Assembly (NCBI GenBank): GCA_039989895.1
Contig: JBDXGY010000006.1
Span: 186,001 to 250,000, forward strand
Reading direction: 5' to 3'
From: Hyphomicrobiales bacterium
Lineage (GTDB): Bacteria; Pseudomonadota; Alphaproteobacteria; Rhizobiales; JACESI01
DNA length: 64,000 bases
Positions 16,890-26,038 of the stretch are shown one piece after another. The notes under the pieces are model-generated. The model ran no database searches. It was not told the DNA's origin and was given only the letters and a program-made list of their open reading frames with translations. Numbering within the stretch: the first letter of the stretch is position 1; every line of letters begins with the position of its first letter. A program made the translations under genes and the position numbers.

Positions 16890-18446
16890 ATGTTTAAAGA
16901 TGGAATGATTTATCTCGGCACGAGTGTGAAGGGAGAATATCTAGATCTCAAACGCGCCAATCGGCACGGTTTGATAACCGGCGCCACGGGCACTGGTAAG
17001 ACAGTCACGCTGCAAATCTTGACCGAAGGGTTCTCCAGCGCCGGGGTTCCTGTTTTTTGTGCAGACGTCAAAGGCGACTTGTCGGGCCTGAGCGCCGAGG
17101 GCGAATATAAAGATTTTCTAGAAAAACGCGCCGCCGACATTGGCTTCACGGATGAATATGAGTTCGGCTCATTCCCAACTGTTTTTTGGGATTTATTTGG
17201 CGAACAAGGCCACCCCATCCGCACGACAGTATCCGAAATGGGTCCCTTATTGCTTTCGCGTTTGATGGAACTTAATCCGACACAAGAAGGTGTTTTGAAC
17301 ATTGCTTTCAAGATTGCGGATGATGAAGGTCTTCTTCTGCTTGATATGAAAGACCTGCGTGCACTTTTGGTGAATTTGGCTGATCGCGCGGGTGAAATAT
17401 CGGCGGAATACGGCAATGTTTCCAAGGCTTCAATCGGTGCAATCCAGCGTCAATTGCTGGTGCTGGAAGAGCAGGGCGGCGAAGATTTTTTCGGTGAGCC
17501 AGCCCTTGATATTATGGAAATCATGCGCACTGACCGCTCCGGCAAAGGGCTGGTGAATATTCTGGCTGCTGATAAATTAATGGGCTCGCCGCGTCTTTAT
17601 GCGACCTTCCTTTTATGGCTTCTATCCGAACTATTTGAAGAATTACCAGAAGTTGGCGATCCGGAAAAACCGCGCCTTGTCTTCTTTTTTGATGAAGCGC
17701 ATTTGTTGTTTGATGAAGCACCAAAAGCACTTGTTGCAAAAGTCGAGCAAGTGGTGAAACTCATCCGCTCCAAAGGGGTTGGCGTTTATTTTGTGACACA
17801 AAATCCGCTTGATGTGCCAGATGGAGTTCTCTCGCAATTGGGTAATCGCATACAGCATGCGCTGCGGGCCTATACGCCACGCGAGCAAAAAGCCGTTAAA
17901 GTGGCCGCTGGCACTTTCCGACCTAACCCTGATTTCGATGCCTATGATGTGATTATGGAGCTGGGAGTGGGTGAAGCGCTTGTTTCTACCTTGGAGCGTA
18001 AAGGCGTGCCGTCTATCGTTCAGCGCACATTGATCCGTCCGCCATCCTCGCGTCTTGGTCCTCTAACTGTTTCTGAACGCAATAAGACTATCAAGAATAG
18101 TCCGATCTATGGTCTTTATGATGAAGCGCAGGATCGCGAATCTGCCTATGAAATTTTAAAAGGCCGAGCAGCTAAAAAGGCTGAACTTGAAGAAAAGCAG
18201 CGCCTGCAGGAAGAAAAAGAGCGCGAAGAAAAAGGCCGTATGAAACGCTCACGTTCTGGCTACCGCGATGACGATGGTTATCGTGATGATCGCCCAACAA
18301 GAAAATCACGTCGTAAAACGCGCCGTCGCTCGAAGCGCCAGTCTGTGGCGGAAACCGCGATGAAGTCAGTCGCGCGATCTGTTGCATCTTCGATTGGGCG
18401 AGCCCTTGTACGCGGTATTCTTGGTAGCCTTAAGGGCGGAAGATAA
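16890..18446 (+). CDS. HerA-like helicase/ATPase (DUF853 family)
   Basis: A 518-residue ATPase with Walker [13 protein letters not shown] near residue 31 and Walker [12 protein letters not shown] near residue 270. It belongs to the FtsK/HerA superfamily DUF853 clade, which is widespread in Proteobacteria and lacks a settled function. The C-terminal 90 residues are highly charged ([24 protein letters not shown]) and may bind nucleic acid or membrane. I use the ATG at 16890 because TTGGAGGG lies eight bases before it; a longer frame from 16860 is unlikely. Confidence 0.86.
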   Translation: MFKDGMIYLGTSVKGEYLDLKRANRHGLITGATGTGKTVTLQILTEGFSSAGVPVFCADVKGDLSGLSAEGEYKDFLEKRAADIGFTDEYEFGSFPTVFWDLFGEQGHPIRTTVSEMGPLLLSRLMELNPTQEGVLNIAFKIADDEGLLLLDMKDLRALLVNLADRAGEISAEYGNVSKASIGAIQRQLLVLEEQGGEDFFGEPALDIMEIMRTDRSGKGLVNILAADKLMGSPRLYATFLLWLLSELFEELPEVGDPEKPRLVFFFDEAHLLFDEAPKALVAKVEQVVKLIRSKGVGVYFVTQNPLDVPDGVLSQLGNRIQHALRAYTPREQKAVKVAAGTFRPNPDFDAYDVIMELGVGEALVSTLERKGVPSIVQRTLIRPPSSRLGPLTVSERNKTIKNSPIYGLYDEAQDRESAYEILKGRAAKKAELEEKQRLQEEKEREEKGRMKRSRSGYRDDDGYRDDRPTRKSRRKTRRRSKRQSVAETAMKSVARSVASSIGRALVRGILGSLKGGR

Positions 18447-18464
18447 AACAAGATAGGAATATAA

Positions 18465-19844
18465 ATGTCTTTGGATGATGTTTTAAAAGCTGTCGATGAC
18501 GGCTTGGATGACAGCTTGAACCGTCTTTTTGATTTGCTGCGGATAAAAAGCATTTCTACCGACCCTGAGTTTAAATCTGATTGTCAGGCGGCGGCTGAAT
18601 GGCTGGTTGATGAATTGAATTCAATCGGCTTTGAGGCAAGCGTGCGACCAACAGCCGGTCACCCGATGGTGGTCGCTCATGATAAAGCGCAAAGTGGACC
18701 GCATGTTTTGTTTTATGGCCACTATGATGTGCAGCCAGTTGACCCTTTAGAGCTATGGGATGCGGACCCTTTCGCGCCACAAATTTTAACAATGGAAGAT
18801 GGGTCAAAGCGCATCACTGGTCGTGGCACTGCGGATGACAAGGGTCAATTGATGACCTTTGTAGAGGCCTGCCGCGCTTATAAATCGGTTACTGGTGCGC
18901 TGCCTTGTGCCGTCAGTATTTTCTTTGAAGGAGAAGAAGAATCTGGTTCTCCCAGTCTTGATGATTTTCTTGAGAAAAACAGCGAAGAACTGAAAGCTGA
19001 TATTGCTCTGGTTTGCGATACCAATATGTGGAACCGCGAGACGCCCGCCATCACCACAACACTGCGCGGTATGCTGGGCGAAGAATTTACAGTGAAGGCT
19101 GCCGACATGGATTTGCACTCTGGTTATTTTGGCGGGGCAGCGCGTAATCCTATTCAGGTATTAAGCGATATTCTAGCAAGCCTGCGCGATGAAACGGGTC
19201 GGATTACGATTCCTGATTTTTATGACGGGGTTTTGGAAATCCCCGCCGACATCAAAGAGATTTGGGACGGGCTTGAATTTGATGAGGCAGAATTTCTGGG
19301 CAGCGTTGGATTGTCTGAGCCTTCGGGCGAAAAAGACCGCACCGTGCTGGAACAAACATGGTCACGCCCGACTTGTGAAATTAATGGCATTTGGGGCGGC
19401 TACACTGGAGCGGGCTTTAAAACGGTGATCCCTGCTGAAGCCCATGCTAAAGTCTCGTTCCGACTTGTGGGGGAACAAGATCCGCTTAAAATCAGAGACG
19501 CGTTTCGCGCCATGGTGCGTTCAAAATTGCCATCCGATTGCACAGTTGAGTTCATTGATCATGGCGCAAGTCAGGCAACGCGCTTGCCGTTTGATAGCCC
19601 ATGGCTAACAAAGGCGCGCGGTGCATTGGATGAGGAATGGGGTGTGCCGACTGCGATGAGCGGTATTGGTGGTTCAATTCCTGTGGTTGGTGATTTTAAA
19701 CGTCATCTCGGCATGGATTCATTGATGGTTGGCTTTGGGTTAGGTGATGACCGCATTCACTCGCCAAATGAGAAATATGAGCTATCCAGTTTCCATAAAG
19801 GCATCCGTTCTTGGGTGCGTATTTTAGATGAATTGGCGCGTTAA
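18465..19844 (+). CDS. M20 family dipeptidase
   Basis: The 459-residue product has the M20 zinc pattern: FYGHYDVQP, then GRGTADDKGQL with the bridging Asp, FEGEEESGSPSL with the general-base Glu, VCDTNMW, and a C-terminal HSPNEKYEL His ligand. A dimerisation/lid domain occupies about residues 200-350 (LHSGYFGGAARNP). Members cleave dipeptides or N-acyl amino acids. Cytoplasmic. It is 18 bases after the HerA-like gene and probably transcribed with it. Confidence 0.9.
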   Translation: MSLDDVLKAVDDGLDDSLNRLFDLLRIKSISTDPEFKSDCQAAAEWLVDELNSIGFEASVRPTAGHPMVVAHDKAQSGPHVLFYGHYDVQPVDPLELWDADPFAPQILTMEDGSKRITGRGTADDKGQLMTFVEACRAYKSVTGALPCAVSIFFEGEEESGSPSLDDFLEKNSEELKADIALVCDTNMWNRETPAITTTLRGMLGEEFTVKAADMDLHSGYFGGAARNPIQVLSDILASLRDETGRITIPDFYDGVLEIPADIKEIWDGLEFDEAEFLGSVGLSEPSGEKDRTVLEQTWSRPTCEINGIWGGYTGAGFKTVIPAEAHAKVSFRLVGEQDPLKIRDAFRAMVRSKLPSDCTVEFIDHGASQATRLPFDSPWLTKARGALDEEWGVPTAMSGIGGSIPVVGDFKRHLGMDSLMVGFGLGDDRIHSPNEKYELSSFHKGIRSWVRILDELAR

Positions 19845-19949
19845 AAAAATTTCTTGCACTCTGTCGCTTGCCCTTCGCTCGTTCGCAGCCTATTTTCCTT
19901 TTATCAATTACCGTGCGCAATGCACCCATTTTAGTTTGGAGATTTCAAA

Positions 19950-20546
19950 ATGGCTTTCACACTCCCCGATTTGCCTTATGCCTATGATGCTCTTGGCCCT
20001 TATATGTCGGCTGAAACACTCGAGTTTCACCACGATAAACACCACAACGCCTATGTAACTGCCGGAAACGGCATGATGGAAGGCACGCCTTATGCTGACA
20101 TGAGCGTTGAGGATGTTGTTGTGAAAAGTCATGGCGATAACCCTGGACTTTTCAACCAGGCAGGCCAGCATTTCAATCATGTTCACTTTTGGAACTGGAT
20201 GAAACCGAATGGCGGCGGCGCTATTCCGGGAAATCTGGAATCAAAAATTATTGCCGATCTTGGCTCCGTTGACGCTTTTCGTGATGCCTTCATTAAAGCA
20301 GGCATGACGCAGTTTGGTTCTGGCTGGTGCTGGCTTGCATTGAAAGACGGCAAACTTGAAATCATGAAAACACCAAACGGCGAAAACCCGCTCATACATG
20401 GCGCAACACCGCTTCTTGGCTGTGACGTTTGGGAACATTCATATTACATTGATTACCGCAACGCGCGTCCAAAATATCTGGAAGCTTTCGTTGATAATCT
20501 CGTAAACTGGGAATATGTGACAGAGCTATTTGAAGCTGCGTCGTAA
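19950..20546 (+). CDS. sodB: Superoxide dismutase (Fe/Mn type)
   Basis: A 198-residue cytoplasmic SOD. The metal ligands are visible as the His in LEFHHDKHHNAYV, the His in QAGQHFNHVHFW, the Asp in LGCDVWEHSYY and the His of the same motif. Features such as FGSGWCWLALK and the position of Gln in NQAGQHFNH fit the Fe-type. It converts superoxide to peroxide and oxygen. Preceded by TTTGGAG at eight bases. A strong terminator follows at 20571. Confidence 0.95.
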   Translation: MAFTLPDLPYAYDALGPYMSAETLEFHHDKHHNAYVTAGNGMMEGTPYADMSVEDVVVKSHGDNPGLFNQAGQHFNHVHFWNWMKPNGGGAIPGNLESKIIADLGSVDAFRDAFIKAGMTQFGSGWCWLALKDGKLEIMKTPNGENPLIHGATPLLGCDVWEHSYYIDYRNARPKYLEAFVDNLVNWEYVTELFEAAS

Positions 20547-20570
20547 GTAACGATTGAACGAGAATAATGA

Positions 20571-20596
20571 AAGCCCGCCAATTGGCGGGCTTTTTA
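20571..20596. terminator. Rho-independent terminator between sodB and the oligopeptidase
   Basis: AAGCCCGCCA and the complementary arm GGCGGGCTT form a stem with loop ATT, followed on the plus strand by a T-run. It sits between two convergent genes and, with an A-run on the other side, may work in both directions. Confidence 0.85.
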
Positions 20597-20609
20597 ATGG
20601 GTTTTCACC

Positions 20610-22703
20610 CTAGATATTTTTTCCCATTACTTTCAGCGCAAAAGCATATTCTTGCGCGGTTTCCTTCAGACTATCAAAGCGGCCAGACGCACCGGAGTGG
20701 CCTGAGTCCATATGTGTCTTGAGCAGCAATGGATTATCGTCCGTTTTGCGCTCGCGTAATGTGGCCACCCATTTCGCTGGTTCCCAATACGTCACGCGCG
20801 GGTCAGTTAGACCGCCAAGGGCAAGGATCGGTGGATAGGCTTGCGCGCGCACATTATCGATCGGCGAATAGGCGGCGATGGTTTTGTAATCCTCAACGCT
20901 TTCAATCGGATTTCCCCATTCTGGCCATTCCGGCGGGGTGAGGGGCAGCGTGTCGTCCAGCATGGTGGTGAGAACATCGACAAAGGGCACGGCCGCAATG
21001 CAGCCACCGAATAAATCTGGCGCCATGTTCATACAAGCGCCCATCAACATACCACCAGCTGAACCGCCGTGGCTGACAATATTGCCGCGCGTGGTATAGC
21101 CCTCATTCGCCAGATATTCACCAGCTGCGATAAAGTCTTTGAAGGTATTTTGCTTGTGTTCACGCTTGCCGGCTTTATACCACGCATCGCCTTTTTCCAT
21201 GCCGCCGCGAATATGCGCAATCGCATAAACAAAGCCACGATCCACCAGCGATAAGCGAGTGGTAGAGAAGGATGCGGGCATCGACATGCCATAAGAGCCA
21301 TAACCATAAAGCAGTAAGGGCGCGCTGCCATCAATCGGCGTATCTTTGCGGTGAAGCAGGGTCACGGGCACCAAGGTTCCGTCACTGCTTGGCGCTTGTA
21401 GGCGGTGCGTCACATAATCAGATGCGTCATGGCCAGACGGTATTTCTTGCTCTTTGCGCAAAACCCGTTCGCGCGTTTCCATATCATAGTCATAGGTCTG
21501 TGACGGCGTTGTCATGGATGAATAGGAAATCCGGATGGATGTGGTGTCGTATTCATAGCCACCACCAAGCCCAAGCGAATAGGCTTCTTCATCAAATGAG
21601 ATCACATGGCTTTCACCGTCTGAAAGCCGTTGGATGACTATTTGAGGAAGGGCGTTTCGTACTTCGAGCCAAACCAAATGGTTCTTATAAGTACCCATTG
21701 ATTTGATCAGCCGGCCTGGTTCATAGGCGACGTAGTCGCTCCAGTTTTCGCGCGATGGATTATCAGACGGGGCCGTGACCAATTTGAAATCCGCAGCACC
21801 GTCTGCATTAGTGGAAATAATCAACCGACCATCGCCCAGATCATCAATTGAATATTCAATTTCTAATTCGCGCTTGGCGATAAGGCGCGGTGCGCTTTCG
21901 GGTTTATCGGCGTCAATCAGATAACTCTCTGACGTTTGATGGTCGTGTGTGTCTATTGTGATGAAACGGTCTGATGATGTTTTGCCCACGCCCACAAAAA
22001 ATCCTGGATCAGCTTCTTCATAAATGAGGGTGTCTGTTGCCGGATCGGTACCAATGATATGACGGAATACTTTTGAGGGGCGATGGTTTTCGTCTTGTTT
22101 CACATAAAAGAAAGAAGCACAGGCATTATCCCAGATGCCGCCACCAGTTGTCTCTTCAATGACATCTTCAAGGTCATTACCTGTTTCTAGATCACGCACC
22201 TTTAGCGTGAAATATTCAGACCCCTTATCGTCATAAGACCAAAGGCCGAGCTTATGGTTGTCAGCATGATCGAGACCGCCGAGACGGAAATAGGCTTTGC
22301 CTTTTGCTTCTTTATCACCATCTAAAAGCACCTCTTCATTGTCACCCTCGTGGTCCGTACGCAACAAGTGAGGATGCTGACCGCCCGTGACATAGCGCAT
22401 CGAATAGGCGTAAGGTCCGTGGTTGCTGGGAACAGAAGAATCATCTTCTTTGATCCGTGCTTTCATCTCTTGAAATAGCGTTTCTTGAAGTGTGTTTGTG
22501 TCCTCAAAATAAGCTTTTGTATAGTCGTTTTCAGCAACCAGATAGGCGCGTATGTCGTCCGCCAATACCGATGGATCGCGCATGACTTCTTGCCAGTTAT
22601 CCGCCCGCAACCATGCGTAATTTTCAATTCGCTCTATGCCATGATTGCTGGTTGTTACAGGCTTTTTTCCCGCGAGGGGCGGCGTCAATTTATTGAATGT
22701 CAT
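20610..22703 (-). CDS. ptrB: Oligopeptidase B (S9A prolyl oligopeptidase family)
   Basis: A 697-residue protein with an N-terminal beta-propeller (residues about 70-410) and a C-terminal alpha/beta hydrolase domain. The catalytic Ser is in SHGGSAGGMLMG, the Asp in LGGLTDPRV and the His in MDSGHSGASG. LYGYGSYGMSM and HIRGGMEKGDAWY are typical of oligopeptidase B, which cuts short peptides after Lys or Arg. Cytoplasmic; no signal peptide. It follows msrB by six bases on the same strand. Confidence 0.9.
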   Translation of the reverse strand: MTFNKLTPPLAGKKPVTTSNHGIERIENYAWLRADNWQEVMRDPSVLADDIRAYLVAENDYTKAYFEDTNTLQETLFQEMKARIKEDDSSVPSNHGPYAYSMRYVTGGQHPHLLRTDHEGDNEEVLLDGDKEAKGKAYFRLGGLDHADNHKLGLWSYDDKGSEYFTLKVRDLETGNDLEDVIEETTGGGIWDNACASFFYVKQDENHRPSKVFRHIIGTDPATDTLIYEEADPGFFVGVGKTSSDRFITIDTHDHQTSESYLIDADKPESAPRLIAKRELEIEYSIDDLGDGRLIISTNADGAADFKLVTAPSDNPSRENWSDYVAYEPGRLIKSMGTYKNHLVWLEVRNALPQIVIQRLSDGESHVISFDEEAYSLGLGGGYEYDTTSIRISYSSMTTPSQTYDYDMETRERVLRKEQEIPSGHDASDYVTHRLQAPSSDGTLVPVTLLHRKDTPIDGSAPLLLYGYGSYGMSMPASFSTTRLSLVDRGFVYAIAHIRGGMEKGDAWYKAGKREHKQNTFKDFIAAGEYLANEGYTTRGNIVSHGGSAGGMLMGACMNMAPDLFGGCIAAVPFVDVLTTMLDDTLPLTPPEWPEWGNPIESVEDYKTIAAYSPIDNVRAQAYPPILALGGLTDPRVTYWEPAKWVATLRERKTDDNPLLLKTHMDSGHSGASGRFDSLKETAQEYAFALKVMGKNI

Positions 22704-22709
22704 GTGTGT

Positions 22710-23123
22710 TTATTCATCCGCTTGAAAGGTGAGGGCGTGGCCGTTCATGCAATAGCGTTGACCGGTTGGTTCAGGGCCATCAGGAAATACATGCCCAAGA
22801 TGGGAATCACATTTCGCACATCGAACCTCAGTGCGCACCATAAAAAGCGTTCTATCTTTATATTCTGCGACATTTTCTTCCCCGATAGTTGCCCAAAAAC
22901 TTGGCCAACCTGTGCCTGATTCATATTTTGTTGCGCCTTCAAAAAGAGGATTGCCACAGCAAACACATGAATAGATTCCCTCAGCCTTTTGTTTCAAGTG
23001 CGGACCAGTGTGAGGATGTTCTGTGCCGTGCTTGCGGGTGATGCGATATTGTTCTGGTGTTAGTTGCTCGCGCCATTCTTTATCTGATTTGACGATTTCG
23101 ACATTCGGGTTTGGTTTAGCCAT
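22710..23123 (-). CDS. msrB: Peptide-methionine (R)-S-oxide reductase
   Basis: The product has the MsrB zinc cysteines in YSCVCCGNP and [14 protein letters not shown] and the catalytic Cys in [11 protein letters not shown]. It reduces methionine-R-sulfoxide using thioredoxin. I set the start at the ATG of 23123 (137 residues, MAKPNPN); the frame continues upstream to 23234 but those 37 residues are not MsrB-like. It is co-directional with the oligopeptidase gene six bases downstream, an oxidative stress and protein turnover pair. Confidence 0.92.
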   Translation of the reverse strand: MAKPNPNVEIVKSDKEWREQLTPEQYRITRKHGTEHPHTGPHLKQKAEGIYSCVCCGNPLFEGATKYESGTGWPSFWATIGEENVAEYKDRTLFMVRTEVRCAKCDSHLGHVFPDGPEPTGQRYCMNGHALTFQADE

Positions 23124-23366
23124 TTCATTACTCTCATCAATGTTTGAACGACAACATAGAATCCAAGCTCGGTTTCGCCAAGCCACGATTTGTTCATAAT
23201 CTGTGTCATTTCGTGGCTTCTGGATGATTGACATAAGAATAGAAAAAACTGGTGAAACTAAATAAATTAACTAGTGCCCAGCGTTTAAAGATGAATTATT
23301 CACGTATTATATTATTTTCACGAATCATTTAGAGCGTGAAATAGCGGTTATATTACAGGCCTACTG

Positions 23367-23885
23367 ATGCTTCGTTCTCCACTCAAATTTATACTTCTCG
23401 CAGCTTTATTGTTCGGTGTTTGGCTATTGCTGTCTGGTATTTATCTGCCGCGGTTGGTTGTAACAGGTGCCATTGCATCGCTTGTCATAGCCTATGTAAT
23501 GGATCGCGGTGGGTTGCTTGATGAAGAATCATTGCCTTTGGGCTTTGTTGCGCGCGGGTTCATATATTGGACTTGGTTGGCGGTGGAAATTGTTAAATCT
23601 GCTTTGAATGTGACGCGCATTATACTGAGCCCTAGTCTACCTATTTCGCCAACGATGATAACCTTTAATCCATCACAAAAAACCGACGTTGGTCTCGCCA
23701 CCCACGCCAATTCAATCACACTAACGCCGGGTACCATTGCCACGGGAATATCAAGCTTTAACGGCATCATTCAGGTTCACGGCATTGAGCGAAGTGGCGC
23801 TGAAGGCTGTGTAGAGAGTGATATGGATGCGAAAGTGTGTTGGTTCGAAGGTTCAAGCAATAGGTTCTCAGGAGGTGCTAGCTAA
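23367..23885 (+). CDS. mrpE: Mrp/Mnh cation antiporter subunit E
   Basis: The 172-residue membrane protein has the MrpE layout: two N-terminal helices (FILLAALLFGVWLLLSGIYLP, IASLVIAYVMDRG), then IYWTWLAVEIVKSALNVTRII and the conserved LTPGTIATGI stretch near residue 120. MrpE is an accessory subunit of the Mrp sodium/proton antiporter. It opens a ten-gene operon. Its TAA stop shares a base with the ATG of the next gene (TAATG). Confidence 0.85.
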   Translation: MLRSPLKFILLAALLFGVWLLLSGIYLPRLVVTGAIASLVIAYVMDRGGLLDEESLPLGFVARGFIYWTWLAVEIVKSALNVTRIILSPSLPISPTMITFNPSQKTDVGLATHANSITLTPGTIATGISSFNGIIQVHGIERSGAEGCVESDMDAKVCWFEGSSNRFSGGAS

Positions 23886-24199
23886 TGTTCGTAATTGCTA
23901 TGGTTGCCGTATTGATAGCTCTTTCTCTTGCCGTCTTTCGAGCAATGGTCGGGCCGAATATTTTTGATCGCTTATTGGCGGCTAATTTTATTGGGACGCT
24001 TGCTATTATGTTGCTGGCCGTTTTGGGTTTTTTAAATGGCCGCCCGGAATTTTTGGATGTCGGTCTTGTTTATGCATTTTTGAACATCACCGGCACCTAC
24101 GCCGTTTTGAAATTCTTTCGTTACGGTGCGCTTGGTGGCGAGGCGCCTCCTAGCGAAGCTGAGGAAAGCCGTGATGGATTTTCGGGGGTTCATAAATGA
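23885..24199 (+). CDS. mrpF: Mrp/Mnh cation antiporter subunit F
   Basis: A 104-residue protein with three membrane helices. The segment VGPNIFDRLLAANFIGTLAIMLL is the MrpF hallmark (GPxxxDRLxAxN). MrpF is a small structural subunit in the membrane domain of the antiporter. The gene overlaps mrpG by four bases (ATGA), suggesting strict co-translation of E, F and G. Confidence 0.88.
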   Translation: MFVIAMVAVLIALSLAVFRAMVGPNIFDRLLAANFIGTLAIMLLAVLGFLNGRPEFLDVGLVYAFLNITGTYAVLKFFRYGALGGEAPPSEAEESRDGFSGVHK

Positions 24200-24642
24200 C
24201 CCTCATCGATATGATATCGGGTGCAATGCTCATCATTGGGTCTTTTTTTCTGGTGGTCGGTGCCATCGGCCTCATCCGTATGCCGGATATTTTCACAAGA
24301 ATGCACGCGGTTTCTGTGTCTGAGACCATGGGGGTCGGTCTCATGCTTGGTGGGCTTATGATCCAAGGGGGCTTCACCTTTGTAACTTTTAAGCTGGTCT
24401 GTCTGTTTTTGTTGATCTTCTTCGTCAGCCCTGTTGCGTCCCATGCTATCGCGCGTGCGGCTATGGCTGATGGTGTTCAGCCGATTTTGGATGGACCGGA
24501 AATTGATGCCCGTACTGATGGTTCAAAAGAGCCGCTAGGTGAGACCACAAAAACAATAACTGCCATAGATGCAACCGATGCTGAGGTGTCTGCTTCGGTG
24601 ATGATCGAAGACGAGCCTGTTAAGCCGGAGGGCAAAAAATAA
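24196..24642 (+). CDS. mrpG: Mrp/Mnh cation antiporter subunit G
   Basis: A 148-residue protein of which the first 90 residues match MrpG: three helices with GAIGLIRMPDIFTRMHAVS, the usual G-x-x-RxPDxxxRxHA motif. About 55 residues of hydrophilic tail (PILDGPEIDARTDG and on) extend beyond the usual family length. It ends with TAATG overlapping the next gene. MrpG, like E and F, belongs to the small-subunit cap of the antiporter. Confidence 0.88.
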   Translation: MTLIDMISGAMLIIGSFFLVVGAIGLIRMPDIFTRMHAVSVSETMGVGLMLGGLMIQGGFTFVTFKLVCLFLLIFFVSPVASHAIARAAMADGVQPILDGPEIDARTDGSKEPLGETTKTITAIDATDAEVSASVMIEDEPVKPEGKK

Positions 24643-25199
24643 TGTCAGAGGCTTCAATCAACGCCATTCTTTTGACCTTGCTGGCGCTCGTAAGCGTTGG
24701 TGTTGTGCGACGAAGAAATCTTTTCAGTGTCGTGATTCTTTTCGGTATTTACTCGTTTCTCATAGCCTCTGTGATGATGGTGTTGGATGCTGTGGACGTT
24801 GCAATGACCGAGGCGGCCGTTGGTGCAGGCATGTCGACCGTGCTTTTACTGGGAACGCTTTATCTAACCAAGACGCATGAATCCAAACCTGAGCGGCCTC
24901 CTATTTTTCCGCTATTCATGGCTATTGGTGTTGGTTTTATGTTGGTTTACGGCACAATAGATTTACCGGCATTTGGCAGTATAGAGCAGCCGGTTAATCA
25001 GTACTTGGGTCAAGATTACTTGGATCGCTCGCTACCTGAAACGGGCATTCCAAACGTGGTTACGAGTGTGCTGGGCAGTTATCGCGGATTTGATACGCTG
25101 GGCGAAACAGTTGTGGTTTTCACTGCTGGCATCGCTATTTTAATGTTGCTGCGGCGTCGAAGACGAGAAGATGAAGAAGAAGCAGGAGGTGATACTTAA
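24642..25199 (+). CDS. DUF4040 protein, MrpA C-terminal (MbhD/MbhE-like) subunit
   Basis: The 185-residue protein begins with three to four helices containing AVDVAMTEAAVGAGMSTVLLL, which is the MbhD or DUF4040 signature. After a linker, a second part has VLGSYRGFDTLGETVVVF and a last helix, like MbhE and the end of MrpA. So it corresponds to the C-terminal end of full-length MrpA, here as a separate gene. It lies between mrpG and mrpB, the gene order of archaeal Mbh and Mrp modules. Confidence 0.78.
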   Translation: MSEASINAILLTLLALVSVGVVRRRNLFSVVILFGIYSFLIASVMMVLDAVDVAMTEAAVGAGMSTVLLLGTLYLTKTHESKPERPPIFPLFMAIGVGFMLVYGTIDLPAFGSIEQPVNQYLGQDYLDRSLPETGIPNVVTSVLGSYRGFDTLGETVVVFTAGIAILMLLRRRRREDEEEAGGDT

Positions 25200-25201
25200 A
25201 G

Positions 25202-25639
25202 ATGCGCCTTGATGTCATACTCCGTATCGTTTCAAAGATACTTATTCCTTTCATGTTAATTTTTGCACTTTATGTGCATTTTCACGGTGACTTTAGCGCA
25301 GGCGGCGGGTTTCAGGCCGGCGTGATTGTTGCTGCTGCGGTGATTTTTCATGCTCTTGTTTTTGGTCTTTATCCAACGCAAAAAATAGTATCGCCGCGCT
25401 TTGCCGAATTAATGATGCCCGCGGGCGTTTTAATTTTTGCAGGTGTCGGCGTTATCTCGCTTATGCTTGGTGAAAATTATTTGGATTATGATGCGCTTGC
25501 CCATAATCACTATCCTGAAAAGCCTAATTATCATGGTCAAGAACGTGGTGTGTTATGGATCGAAGTCGGTGTTCTAACGACAGTGGCGGGTACGATGATT
25601 TCTATTTTCTATGCTTTTGCTGGGCGGGGGCGTTCGTAG
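25202..25639 (+). CDS. mrpB: Mrp/Mnh cation antiporter subunit B
   Basis: A 145-residue membrane protein with the MrpB pattern: ILIPFMLIFALYVHFHGDFSAGGGFQAGVI near the N-terminus (shown to be strongly conserved in the family), then two helices and a C-terminal WIEVGVLTTVAGTMISIF. The last stop codon directly abuts the start of the next gene (TAGATG). It is required for Mrp complex formation in studied bacteria. Confidence 0.88.
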   Translation: MRLDVILRIVSKILIPFMLIFALYVHFHGDFSAGGGFQAGVIVAAAVIFHALVFGLYPTQKIVSPRFAELMMPAGVLIFAGVGVISLMLGENYLDYDALAHNHYPEKPNYHGQERGVLWIEVGVLTTVAGTMISIFYAFAGRGRS

Positions 25640-26038
25640 ATGTTTTCCGAAGAATTCATAGGCTATTATAATTACTTTATCACAATATTCTTGATGTCCT
25701 GTGGCCTTTATATTGTCGTTGCGCGCGGCAATATGGTGAAGAAGCTTGTGGGTCTTGGTATGTTCCAAACCTCGGTCTATCTGCTGTATCTAACACCGGC
25801 CAAAATTTTGGGTGGAACACCGCCAATTTTGGCGGAAGGTTTTGATGTTTATTCTAATCCATTGCCGCATGTATTGATTCTGACAGCCATCGTTGTGGGT
25901 GTTGCGACATTGGGGCTAGGCCTTGCGCTGGTTGTCCGCATCAATGAAGCTTACGGCAGCATTGAAGAAGACGATATTTTTGCTAAAGACGATGATCTTC
26001 AGGGCGAAGATGACGAATTGCCGGGAGATGCCAGATGA
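25640..26038 (+). CDS. mrpC: Mrp/Mnh cation antiporter subunit C (NuoK-like)
   Basis: A 132-residue NuoK-like protein with three helices. It shows IVVARGNMVKKLVGLGMFQTSVYLLYL and then HVLILTAIVVGVATLGLGLAL with the typical charged residue positions of MrpC. The C-terminal tail is acidic (EEDDIFAKDDDLQGEDD). It overlaps the start of the following D-type gene by four bases (ATGA). Confidence 0.88.
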   Translation: MFSEEFIGYYNYFITIFLMSCGLYIVVARGNMVKKLVGLGMFQTSVYLLYLTPAKILGGTPPILAEGFDVYSNPLPHVLILTAIVVGVATLGLGLALVVRINEAYGSIEEDDIFAKDDDLQGEDDELPGDAR